Positions 28,649 to 37,354 of a stretch of DNA of 64,000 nt are shown here, one piece after another (the first letter of the stretch is position 1; every line of letters starts with the position of its first letter). The DNA lies in NCBI GenBank assembly GCA_015207365.1, contig JADEXA010000001.1:1-64000 (forward strand). The letters are read 5' to 3'. The notes under the pieces were generated by a model. The model searched no databases and was not told the DNA's origin. It saw nothing but the letters and a program-made list of their open reading frames with translations. The stretch comes from Vacuolonema iberomarrocanum LEGE 07170 (lineage in GTDB: Bacteria > Cyanobacteriota > Cyanobacteriia > Elainellales > Elainellaceae). A program made the translations under genes and the position numbers.

Positions 28649-29452
28649 CTATCCTGCTGAATGAAGTTCATCCGGGTCAATTCCCAACTCTCGTAGCTTT
28701 GTCGCCAATTGTTCACTCCGTTGGCGTTCAGCCTCTGCTCGCTGGTTTGCCGCATCTGCCCGTTGCCGCTCAACCCCTACCCGTTGCTGTTCAACCTCTG
28801 CCGTTTCCTCTGGGGTTGGGATGAGGCTTCTCTCAGGGGTAAAGAATCGGAGTTGGCGATCGTGAATGCCCAGGTATAGCCCCAGTTGTTCGCTCCAAAG
28901 CCATCCCTGCTCGTTAGGTTCAAGGGATTCGTAGTGCCCAGCAACCAGATGAAAGCCTTGGAATTCTAACGTTTCGGGGTGGAACCAGAAATAATCTGGG
29001 GTGCGGAAGGTCTCTTGATAAAGCTCCTTTTTTAATCCTCGATCGATCGTGGCGGTTGAATTCGATAGCAACTCAACAATCACATGGGGATATTTGCCGT
29101 TTTCTTCCCATACCACCCAGCTACGGCGAGGATGGTTCGCAACGCCCAGCACCACGAAAAAGTCGGGGCCTCGAAAGTTATGGGTTTTGCGCTGATAGGG
29201 ACTGTAGTAGATTGTAGTGTTACCAGAAACATAATAGTCCTGGCGATCGCGCCAGAACCAACGCAACAACCGAATCAGCAAATCGATCTGGTCGCGGTGT
29301 AGGTCGCTTTCCAAAGGAGGTTCGTCACTTTCAAGATGGCTTGGAGGAAACACCACTCCATCCGCGGTCGCCTGCTCCAGAAAAGCTTGCTCAGCCCCCT
29401 CGGACTCTGTTTCTAACAGCATCATTTGGGGATCTGGAGTAGGGGCAGGCAT
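28649..29452 (-). CDS. Uma2 family protein with coiled-coil tail
   Basis: A Uma2 (DUF820) protein of 267 aa with a PD-(D/E)xK nuclease-like fold. The putative active site is GPDFFVVLGV, then VIVELLSNSTATIDRGLKKELY. A C-terminal coiled coil of about 45 residues is rich in Glu, Arg and Gln (AEVEQQRVGVERQRADAANQ) and ends LRELGIDPDEL. Uma2 genes are amplified in many cyanobacteria; their substrate and purpose are not known. It lies between the caspase and the cyclase, all on the minus strand. Confidence 0.85.
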   Translation of the reverse strand: MPAPTPDPQMMLLETESEGAEQAFLEQATADGVVFPPSHLESDEPPLESDLHRDQIDLLIRLLRWFWRDRQDYYVSGNTTIYYSPYQRKTHNFRGPDFFVVLGVANHPRRSWVVWEENGKYPHVIVELLSNSTATIDRGLKKELYQETFRTPDYFWFHPETLEFQGFHLVAGHYESLEPNEQGWLWSEQLGLYLGIHDRQLRFFTPERSLIPTPEETAEVEQQRVGVERQRADAANQRAEAERQRSEQLATKLRELGIDPDELHSAG

Positions 29453-29527
29453 AACAGCGATGAGTGAAAAGCATTGTTTTTAGTGTAATCGAGACGCCCA
29501 AGCTTAGGTTTCCCTAAAGTCCCATCC

Positions 29528-31774
29528 TTAGATTTCTAGATGGTTGAGGGGGGTGATCATGGGATTGGGGCCTTTGGCTAGAAGCCGTTGGCAAGACTTA
29601 ACATAAACCTGAGCTACCGTATCTTGGGGGCAATGACGCAAACAGTCTTCAAATAGGGAGAGTGCCTCTGTTATCTGAGCTTGGCTATAGAGTTGAACGG
29701 CTTGCTCGAAGGGCGATCGCATTTTACATTTCGCCTGTAACAACTCCGGGGCATCGGCATCAAATACCTCAAAAATGGTGACCCGTTCGGATCGGCCACG
29801 GGGAATCACCTGATCAACCATCCGCAGGCAGTATCGATCGGGATCCTGAAGAGACCTGTAAGTATGCTCCGTGATCAGCAACGGGACGCGATAGCGCTTG
29901 GTCATTTTTTCGACTCGCGATGCTAGGTTGACGGCATCCCCAATGACCGTACTATCGATCCGATTTTGGCCACCCACAACCCCTAAGATGAGCGCTCCTG
30001 TGTTCAGGCCAATACCCATCTGGATGGGAGGGCGATCGGGACGTTGGCGGGTAGTGTTGTAAGCTGCCAGAGCATGGAGCATTTCGATGCTGGCAGCGAT
30101 CGCATCATCGGCGGTTTTCCCAAACAGCGCCATGATGGCATCGCCAATGTACTTATCAATCAACCCACGATGGCGCACAATCGGGGGTTCCATCTGCGAC
30201 AAAAAAGAATTGATGAACCGGAAGTTGTCCTCTGGTGTCATGCGCTCTGAAAGCTGAGTGAAATTGCGGATATCGCAGAAGAGGATCGTCATCTCCTGGA
30301 ACACGGTATCTCCCAGATGCACTTCAGCAATGCTGTCATAGCCTAAGAACCGCAAAAACTGGTTGGGCACAAATCGTCCAGATGCTTCGGTCAGTTTAGA
30401 TTCCTTATCGAGTGATTGCTGGAGGCGTTCGTTGACCTCCATCATCAGCTGATTTTGCGTCTCCAGCGTAGTGAAGTAAGTTTGTAACTGGTTCGCCATG
30501 TGGTTGAAGGCGGTTGCCAATTCACCCAATTCATCCGCGCGATCGACCTTTACATCGTTATGCCAGCGCCCCTGGGCAAATTCTTGAGCTGCATGGTTAA
30601 TGATCAAAATGGGTTCTCCCACCCAACGCGCCGTTACCACGCCGCCCACCACGGTGATACCTAACGCCCCTAAGCACAGCAAGATCGTGATGCGGGTGTT
30701 GGCATGAATCCGAGCCATAAAGTCTGACTCTGGCACCACCACCACAATCAGCCAGTTAATGCCCTGGCGATCGCTCAGCGGTGTGACCTGAATAAACTGC
30801 TGCTCACCGGCCAGTCTTGCACTGAGTTGCTGGTTCCCCCGCACCCGCTGCAGATCTCCCAGGTTTTCCTGCAAATACTGAGTGGTTTCTCGAATCAGGG
30901 GAATTTGGCTGCGATCGCCAGCCAGCCGCTCTGTCACCTGACCATTTTCATCCACCAAAAACGGTTCTTCCTCCAGGTTGGAAGAGGCAACCAGTAATCC
31001 CGATCGCTCAATAATAAAAACTTCCCCCGACTCACTGATATTGAGGCCGCGCAGGAACTGCTGCACATGGGTCAGTACAACATCTACCCCGACCACCCCC
31101 TGCAATTCGCCAATGTTGGAAAAAACCGGGATGGCATGGGTCAACTTCAAGCGTGGCTCTTTGAAGTCTATGTAAATGTCGCTCCAGGCTTCATTTCCAA
31201 CGGCCACCGCCCACTCATACCAGGGACGGACACGGGGATTGTAGGGATCGCCAGCATCCAAGAGGCGGGTTGGATTGCCCTTATCGTCTATCGCGTAGCT
31301 GTGGAACCGATAGTCTGTGGCAGCATCCACCCGACCCACCTGCCAGGTCTCATCGGCCTGGAACCCCATCCCAGAAAACTCTCCGGTTTCGCTACCAAAG
31401 TAAATGGCTGAAACCTCTATGGTGTCGAACAAGGACGTCTGATCCCAGAAGAGCCGTGCCAGTTCGTCTGGATCATCCAAGCCCACCTGCCCATCCCGAA
31501 TCATCTCCACGTTGATGCGGTTGATTACCTGGGGCGCTTCCAAGTAGCCGGTGATCGTTTCCTGGGTACGAAGGCTAACCTCACTGCGCAGTTGGCTGGT
31601 GACTTCGTTGATGGCGGCTTGGCCATTGCGATAAGAAATATAGCCCACAACCCCCACAACCCCTACCAGCTGTACCAAAAAAGGCACGGTAAGCATGACT
31701 CGAAGCGAGGCTCTGCGAGTTATCTGGCCAACTGCAGTGTGAAACAGCTGAGGCAGCCTGGACAAATAAAACAT
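29528..31774 (-). CDS. Membrane class III adenylate/guanylate cyclase with Cache and HAMP
   Basis: A 748-aa receptor cyclase. TM1 is at about 27-48, followed by an extracytoplasmic dCache domain (50-355; PRVRPWYEWAVAVGNEAWSDIYI is typical), TM2 at about 363-385, HAMP (about 385-440), a linker coiled coil, and the cyclase domain at about 495-670. Metal-binding Asp residues are in FCDIRNFTQLSER and YIGDAIMALFG. The transition-state Asn/Arg pair is in GDAVNLASRVEK, and LIDKYIGD carries the Lys expected for ATP. The last 60 residues look like one TPR-type hairpin. It would sense a small external ligand and make cAMP. The gap upstream holds repeats F2 and F3. Confidence 0.93.
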   Translation of the reverse strand: MFYLSRLPQLFHTAVGQITRRASLRVMLTVPFLVQLVGVVGVVGYISYRNGQAAINEVTSQLRSEVSLRTQETITGYLEAPQVINRINVEMIRDGQVGLDDPDELARLFWDQTSLFDTIEVSAIYFGSETGEFSGMGFQADETWQVGRVDAATDYRFHSYAIDDKGNPTRLLDAGDPYNPRVRPWYEWAVAVGNEAWSDIYIDFKEPRLKLTHAIPVFSNIGELQGVVGVDVVLTHVQQFLRGLNISESGEVFIIERSGLLVASSNLEEEPFLVDENGQVTERLAGDRSQIPLIRETTQYLQENLGDLQRVRGNQQLSARLAGEQQFIQVTPLSDRQGINWLIVVVVPESDFMARIHANTRITILLCLGALGITVVGGVVTARWVGEPILIINHAAQEFAQGRWHNDVKVDRADELGELATAFNHMANQLQTYFTTLETQNQLMMEVNERLQQSLDKESKLTEASGRFVPNQFLRFLGYDSIAEVHLGDTVFQEMTILFCDIRNFTQLSERMTPEDNFRFINSFLSQMEPPIVRHRGLIDKYIGDAIMALFGKTADDAIAASIEMLHALAAYNTTRQRPDRPPIQMGIGLNTGALILGVVGGQNRIDSTVIGDAVNLASRVEKMTKRYRVPLLITEHTYRSLQDPDRYCLRMVDQVIPRGRSERVTIFEVFDADAPELLQAKCKMRSPFEQAVQLYSQAQITEALSLFEDCLRHCPQDTVAQVYVKSCQRLLAKGPNPMITPLNHLEI

Positions 31775-31849
31775 GTTTTATGCTGGGGGGCAGAAGAGGG
31801 CACCAAAAATGATCAGCACTCGGTTGAAGTCATCGATGACTGTCCTGAT

Positions 31850-31915
31850 GTTGATGTTGTGGGTGCATCGCATCCACAACATCAACGAATCTAGGCAGGA
31901 TTACGCGATTTCTAT
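31850..31915. repeat. Family F element, one hairpin intact (F2)
   Basis: GTTGATGTTGTGG and CCACAACATCAAC form a 17-bp stem with one G-T pair (31850-31886). A degenerate CAGGATTACGCG follows in place of the second hairpin. It lies in the divergent gap between the cyclase and the second Uma2 gene. Confidence 0.6.
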
Positions 31916-32125
31916 GTAAGGTCCGAAGTCAATTGCATGGGGAGAATATTGAGCTTACTCGCATAGACAGCCACCCTAGATGCCCCTGAAGTGGCTCGAT
32001 ATCGTTTAACGGATATCAAAATTGTTTGACGGGTGTAAAAAGGATGACGCCCCTAAGATAATGCTCTTTCAATCAATATGCCCAGTCGAAATGAATTGTA
32101 TTCAATCAAATTTTATGCAACGCAT

Positions 32126-32203
32126 TTTGTTGATTTTGTGGCCGCGTCGCGGCCACAAAATCAACAAATTTACTCAGGATTACGCAAAACTTGCGTAATC
32201 CTG
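32126..32203. repeat. Double hairpin, family F (F3)
   Basis: The order is inverted relative to F1: TTGATTTTGTGGCCGCG with complement (about 32126-32168), then CAGGATTACGCAA, 3-base loop and complement (32175-32203). Both stems are perfect, although their sequences differ from F1. The rest of 31775-32457 shows no supported gene. Confidence 0.8.
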
Positions 32204-32457
32204 TAAGAGATAGGGGGTTTTGGCTGGTTCCTACTTGGAAACAAAGCCCGTTACAGTGCAGAACTTCATCGCAGGAACGGATTAAAGATTTCGGCGGCAG
32301 TGAGCAAGCCATCTTCGCCATTGCCCAGAGTGAGGGCGCTCGCCCCCTTTGTATCCCATAATCTTGAGGGAAACAGCCATGAGTTGCCATCAGGGGAGAC
32401 AGGGTAAACCTATAGGCAATATAGAATTAAAGTATCCCGAAGCATTCTAGAGTTTTC

Positions 32458-33156
32458 ATGCTTCCATCCGATCTGACTCATCCGCTTCCGACCAGTCACG
32501 AACTGCCTAGTTCCGACGATACCCCTGTGGATAACGAAGACCAGAATTTCCTCCCCAATTTCCTGTTGTTTCTGCTGGAGTCTGTGTGGAAGCATCGGGT
32601 GGATTGGTTCTTCGGAGTTGATATGGCGGTCTACCACACGACAGGGGTGAGTCCCTATGTGCCGGTGGTGCCCGATGGATTCCTGAGTCTGGCGGTCGAG
32701 CGACGCAAGGGGGGGAAATCTCGCAGAAGCTATGTGGTCTGGGAAGAAAATGGAGTGGTTCCAACGCTGGCGCTCGAAATTGTGTCGGCGACACCAGGCG
32801 GTGAGTATGACGAGAAGATGCAAATTTACGCCCGCCTGGGGGTGTTGTACTATCTCATCTATAATCCTGAGTTTTGGCGGCGGGATCAGCACCAACCTTT
32901 TGAAATCTACAAATTAGTCGATAACGCCTATCAGCTCCAAATTGGTGAGCCGTATTGGATGGCAGAAATTGGCCTGGGTATTGGGCGCTATCACCGCTCT
33001 TTTGGCGAGATTGAGCGGGAAGTATTGTATTGGTATGACGGACAGGGCGATCGCCACTTAGCTGCCGATGAACAAGTGGAAGTCGAACGTCAAGAGCGAG
33101 AGCGTCTGTTAGAACGGCTACGGGCAATGGGTATCAATCCAGAAGATTTGCAATAG
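32458..33156 (+). CDS. Uma2 family protein
   Basis: A 232-aa Uma2/DUF820 protein with the PD-(D/E)xK-like core VVPDGFLSL and LALEIVSATPGGEYDEKMQIYARLGVLYYLIY. The short acidic C-terminal helix (EQVEVERQERERLLERLRAMGINPEDL) echoes the tail of the Uma2 protein at 28.6 kb, so the two share a subfamily. It is convergent with the first CHAT-TPR gene, 20 bases apart. No catalytic function is established for the family. Confidence 0.83.
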   Translation: MLPSDLTHPLPTSHELPSSDDTPVDNEDQNFLPNFLLFLLESVWKHRVDWFFGVDMAVYHTTGVSPYVPVVPDGFLSLAVERRKGGKSRRSYVVWEENGVVPTLALEIVSATPGGEYDEKMQIYARLGVLYYLIYNPEFWRRDQHQPFEIYKLVDNAYQLQIGEPYWMAEIGLGIGRYHRSFGEIEREVLYWYDGQGDRHLAADEQVEVERQERERLLERLRAMGINPEDLQ

Positions 33157-33176
33157 CTCATGCAATAGTTCAGGGG

Positions 33177-36100
33177 TCACAGTCCGTTGCCAATCAAGAT
33201 GAAGGGTGCCCAGTAATAGGGATGCGCCAGGTCGCTGCTTTGGGAAAGGGGTTGTCCGGTTCGCAGATCGATGACCTCGTAGTCAGCTCTTTCTCCCCGT
33301 TCTCCCGAGAGGACAGTCTGGTCGCTGGTGATCAAGGCCAATTGTGCCCGCTGGAGCGCTTCGGCTTTGCTATAGCCATTGTTGAGGGCGGCATAGAAGG
33401 CATCCATCAGCACCTGGGTACCGCCATCGCTGACTTGCCAGAGGGAGGCGATCGCCGCTTCTGCTCCGGCTTCTTGCATGAGGTAGCCAAACCCTAGGAT
33501 TTCTTCGCCCGTGCCGAGAGTATCGCCCCCAAGCCCGGTTTCACAGGCGCTCAACACAATCAAGTCCACCTGATTAAAGCGCCCGCGCCATTCCTCACGA
33601 ATCTCTTGCAAAGTAAGGCGATCGCCATTGCCAAACAGAATGAAGGAATCCCGTGGTGAACCCGGCACAAACGCGGCATGGGTGGCAAGATGCACAATGG
33701 TGTGGCTATCCATGATGGGTTCCAGCGTGGTGCGGCTGAAGTCTTCGTTCATCAGCTGGGTCGTGCCTGGAAATGCTGTGACCAGGTTTTCGACCTCTGT
33801 CCCGGCGAAAGGCAAACCTCCGAAAGAGAAGGAGCGTTGTCCAACATCAAAAGCAAACAACCCTTCGCTGAATGCCGCAGCCAAAATTTGAGGCGGACGG
33901 ACAGTGGGAGGCAGGGTAAAGTCCTGCAAGCTGCTGGCGGTGATGTGGTTGATGCGGAAGCGCTCGATCAGCCACCGATCGCCATCATGCAGCGCGGCCA
34001 AGGGGATATAGCGTAAAGCCCCATCGGGAGCGTAGAGCAGGGTTTCGGCACCGATCGCCTCCAAATCGCTGGCCATCGGCGCAATCAACCAGTCGTAAAG
34101 CTGCTGGGCGATCGCCTCTGGATTGCTATCGGGCGTATCAAGCGCCTGCCGAAAGGCCACAATCGTTTCATTCAACTGGTTGCGTCCTACGGGAACGGGA
34201 TAGCGGGTGGGTTCGCTAAAGGGCGTAATCAGCACCACTTCCAGCCGATCCGCCAGGATCAACGGATAGATCAGCACCGCATTCTGATCAATAGCTTGCA
34301 GATTGTTTTGCAGATTGATAAATTCATCCAGTTCTGCCAATACATCTTGCTCGCGCACATCTCCCTGGAGCTGCGCCACCAGTGCCTGCACATCGGGGCT
34401 GTTGATAAACGCCTGAAAGTCCTGGATGATATCGCGTTGTGCCGCATCCAGCTCCGCCAGCCGTTGGCGTTGCTCATCCGTCAGCTCCGCAACGGGGATG
34501 GCGCGGAGCGCGGCCAGCTCATAGCCAATGGCGATCGCCCGATTACTAATTTCCACTTCCGGATCCAGCAGTGCCACGCCGCTTTCGGTGTCGGCGTTCC
34601 CCCGCACATCCTGCAAATATTCGTCTAGCTCTTGCACCTGCAACAGGTCAAGCACCCGCTGAGCCTCCAGCACCCGATCGGCCTGCAATAACAGATCGGC
34701 AAGACGGCGATAGCTATCCGACACACGATCGGTAAAGGTTTGTTGTTGCTCTAGGGTGAGTCCGCGAATGTTCCCCCGAATTTCCTCCCAGCGGTTGACC
34801 GCTTGCTTGAAAAAAATAATCGCTAGTTCCGCCTCGCCCAGCTCATCCAGGGTATAGCCAATATTGGTGAGAGTGGTGCCTTCTCCGGCGCGATCGCCCA
34901 GCTCCGCCCGAATCGCCAAGGCTTGTTGGTACGTTGCCAATGCCTGATCTGACTGCCCCAAATAGGTATAGGCCAGACCAATGTTGTTGAGCGTGTCTCC
35001 TTCCCCCGTCCGATCGCCCACTTCTCTTCGAATGGTCAGGGCTTGCTGGTAATAGTTCAGCGCTTGCTCCGGGTCACCCAGAGAGCTGTAGGCGACACCA
35101 ATGTTGCTGAGGGTGACACCTTCCCCTCGGCGATCGCCAATATCCCGGCGAATGGCAAGGGCTTGCTGGTAATAGCTCAGGGCTTGCTCATGCTGCCCCA
35201 GTGCTTCATGGGCGGTGCCGATGTTATTGAGGGTAATTCCCTGCCCGGCGCGATCGCCCACCTCCGTTTCAATGGCTAAAGCCTGTTGATATATTTCCAA
35301 CGCCTGCTGATACTGCCCCAGGTTGGTGTAGAGCGCACCAATGTTACTGCGGATGTTGGCGCTGCGGTTGCGATCGCCCACCTCCGTCAGAATCGCCAGA
35401 GCTTGTTGGTAGTGGTCTAATGCTTGTTCGTATTGCCCCAGACTGTCGTACACCAGCCCGATATTGCTGAGGGTAATCCCTTCTCCGCGAGAGTCACCTA
35501 CCGCAATGCGAATGTCCAACGCTTGCTGGTAGGACGCCAAGGCTCGCTCATACTGACCCAGGTTTTCATACACCAGCCCCATGTTGTTGAGGGTGACGCC
35601 TTCCCCCCGGCGATCGCCCAGCTCAAGGCGGATGTCCAGCGCCTGCTGATAATAATCCAATGCCTGTTCATATTGCCCCAAGCCGTTGTAGACCGCGCCG
35701 ATATTGTTTAGCAGTCCTCCCACAGATGCCCGCGCTTCCAGTTCATCAAGGATAGAAAGGGCTTGCTGATAGTAATAAAGCGCGTCTTCGTATCGCCCCA
35801 GGTTGTCGTAGACCAAGCCAATGTTGTTGAGCGTAATGCCCTGCCCTAGGCGATCGCCCAACTCTTGGCTGGTCTCCAATGCTTGCTGGTAAGCCTCCAG
35901 CGCCTGGGTCTGCTGCCCCAAGCTGTTCTGCACTGCGCCAATGTTGTTCAGCACATCGCCCTCCCTCTGGCGATCGCCAACCTCTCGAAATATGGCCAAG
36001 GCATTTTCGTAAACACCCAATGCCTGTTCATATCGCCCCAGGTTGCCATACATCACACCCATACCAGTGAGGGCAATCCCTTCTCCTGGGCGATCGCCCA

Positions 36101-36446
36101 CCTCAACAAAAAGGGGTAACGCCGCTTCATAGGCTGAGAGGGCGTCCTGCACCTCTTGATTCGCCTCAGAGACGCGCCCCAAGCCAACCAATGCATAGGC
36201 TTCTCCCTGTCGATTTCCTGTTTCTTGAAACAGCGCCAAGGCTTGCTGAAACGACTCCAGGGCTAACTCTACTTGCCCCGCATTGATTTGTTGAAATCCT
36301 TGATCCAGGAAATCTTGGGCATCAACATCTCGGTTTTGTGCTGTTAGTTCTTGGGCAGAAATCGGCGTAGACAGCAATGGCGAAATGGAGAAAGCGAGCA
36401 ACGATAAAAGAAATAGGGGAGCCAGGGCTTTAAAGAGTCGGGGCAT
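33177..36446 (-). CDS. Secreted TPR-CHAT protein (1)
   Basis: A large exported protein of 1089 aa. The frame extends 17 codons upstream, but MPRLFKALAPLF at 36446 starts a clean signal peptide ending ISAQ. About 13 kinesin-light-chain-type TPR units of exactly 40 residues follow (consensus LGQYEQALDYYQQAL, then GDRxGEGxTLNNIG). The last 350 residues are a CHAT domain, a caspase-clan cysteine protease fold, with catalytic His923 in HLATHA and Cys968 in LSACETG. A signal peptide places it outside the cytoplasm, unlike CRISPR-linked TPR-CHAT. Paralogues lie at 37.4 and 43.4 kb. Partner and substrate are unknown. Confidence 0.9.
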   Translation of the reverse strand: MPRLFKALAPLFLLSLLAFSISPLLSTPISAQELTAQNRDVDAQDFLDQGFQQINAGQVELALESFQQALALFQETGNRQGEAYALVGLGRVSEANQEVQDALSAYEAALPLFVEVGDRPGEGIALTGMGVMYGNLGRYEQALGVYENALAIFREVGDRQREGDVLNNIGAVQNSLGQQTQALEAYQQALETSQELGDRLGQGITLNNIGLVYDNLGRYEDALYYYQQALSILDELEARASVGGLLNNIGAVYNGLGQYEQALDYYQQALDIRLELGDRRGEGVTLNNMGLVYENLGQYERALASYQQALDIRIAVGDSRGEGITLSNIGLVYDSLGQYEQALDHYQQALAILTEVGDRNRSANIRSNIGALYTNLGQYQQALEIYQQALAIETEVGDRAGQGITLNNIGTAHEALGQHEQALSYYQQALAIRRDIGDRRGEGVTLSNIGVAYSSLGDPEQALNYYQQALTIRREVGDRTGEGDTLNNIGLAYTYLGQSDQALATYQQALAIRAELGDRAGEGTTLTNIGYTLDELGEAELAIIFFKQAVNRWEEIRGNIRGLTLEQQQTFTDRVSDSYRRLADLLLQADRVLEAQRVLDLLQVQELDEYLQDVRGNADTESGVALLDPEVEISNRAIAIGYELAALRAIPVAELTDEQRQRLAELDAAQRDIIQDFQAFINSPDVQALVAQLQGDVREQDVLAELDEFINLQNNLQAIDQNAVLIYPLILADRLEVVLITPFSEPTRYPVPVGRNQLNETIVAFRQALDTPDSNPEAIAQQLYDWLIAPMASDLEAIGAETLLYAPDGALRYIPLAALHDGDRWLIERFRINHITASSLQDFTLPPTVRPPQILAAAFSEGLFAFDVGQRSFSFGGLPFAGTEVENLVTAFPGTTQLMNEDFSRTTLEPIMDSHTIVHLATHAAFVPGSPRDSFILFGNGDRLTLQEIREEWRGRFNQVDLIVLSACETGLGGDTLGTGEEILGFGYLMQEAGAEAAIASLWQVSDGGTQVLMDAFYAALNNGYSKAEALQRAQLALITSDQTVLSGERGERADYEVIDLRTGQPLSQSSDLAHPYYWAPFILIGNGL

Positions 36447-36941
36447 GGGTTTTAGACTGAATTGAGCGATCGGATAAGCAGGGGATGACTCCCTCAAGAC
36501 TGACTACAGCCTCTACATTTACTCCATAGTCTTTCGTAAGATCTCCTATGCAAACAAAGACTCTGTTCTCCGCTTACCTTGATCGCGTTGAGAGCTCACA
36601 CAGCAGGAGTTTTTATTACATTCATGCAAACTCAACTGATATAAAACTATACAAAATCAGCTTTTCGATTACGATAACATCCTTTATCTTCATAGATTGC
36701 GCGTATCAATCACTTAAACATCCAGACCGACAGATTTCGTATAACTGGAAAGTATTTCAGTCATATCACTTGTCTTTCAAAGAGCAGTTAACTTCATATC
36801 AAGGTGATGGAAATCACTTCATTAGCTTGATCAAAGACACAGGTTTTTGGAGTAAAAAAATATTGAAAAACCTGGAAAGGAAACAAATTCTCTTGAACGT
36901 TAATATACACAATTCATTCAAACAAGAGAGGAGATTTTGTT
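36447..36941. other. AT-rich upstream region of TPR-CHAT gene 1
   Basis: From about 36540 to 36940 the DNA is clearly more AT-rich than its surroundings. A frame open at 36548-36997 lacks a ribosome binding site and overlaps a better small gene, so it is not called. The region probably holds divergent promoters, but none can be placed with confidence. Confidence 0.4.
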
Positions 36942-37121
36942 ATGCGTATGCGCCCTCAAGAATCACATCGAGTGAATCCCCAAATCCAAAAGGTTGATCA
37001 AGGTTCAAACCCAAACAGTCCTGCCAACTGTTCCGGCACACCCTCAATGGAACAGCCAAAACTCACCGCAACGTGGACCAAGGTTGACAACAGAATGGAA
37101 TGCCACTGGACCGTTTGTTAA
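36942..37121 (+). CDS. Small protein of 59 aa, unrecognised
   Basis: A short open frame with a good ribosome binding site (GAGAGGAGA seven bases before the ATG). The product begins MRMRPQESHRVNPQIQ, is polar, and ends PKLTATWTKVDNRMECHWTVC. The Trp- and Cys-containing C-terminus reads like a small beta-hairpin with paired positions (TATWT, CHWTV). It has no signal peptide or membrane helix. It is divergent from TPR-CHAT gene 1 and followed by palindrome A5. I do not know a family for it; the evidence is the start signal and protein-like end. Confidence 0.5.
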   Translation: MRMRPQESHRVNPQIQKVDQGSNPNSPANCSGTPSMEQPKLTATWTKVDNRMECHWTVC

Positions 37122-37187
37122 TCTGGCGGGGTTTGGTTTTCACGTAATTTTTTGTAGGCAAGTATTGTCCGGAGATGTCATGAATTT

Positions 37188-37290
37188 ATATCAAATCCGG
37201 TTAAACAGCCTTAAACCCCAACTATCGTTTGTGCCCGCTGCATTGCAGCGGGCACAAACGATAGTTGGATGTTTCAACCGGATTTGATAT
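37188..37290. repeat. Long palindrome, family A (A5)
   Basis: A 103-bp copy with intact ATATCAAATCCGGTT ends and the stem ACTATCGTTTGTGCCCGCTGC paired with its complement over the loop ATT. It lies between the 59-aa gene and the end of TPR-CHAT gene 2. Confidence 0.85.
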
Positions 37291-37354
37291 TAGATGGGTC
37301 TGAGTTATGCCACCATAGGGCGATCGCTTCGATCCCTCCACCCTCCAAAACCGA

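Noticed and set aside
36548..36997. 149-codon plus-strand open frame as a gene
   Set aside because: AT-rich DNA, no ribosome binding site, odd composition, and it overlaps the better supported 59-aa gene.
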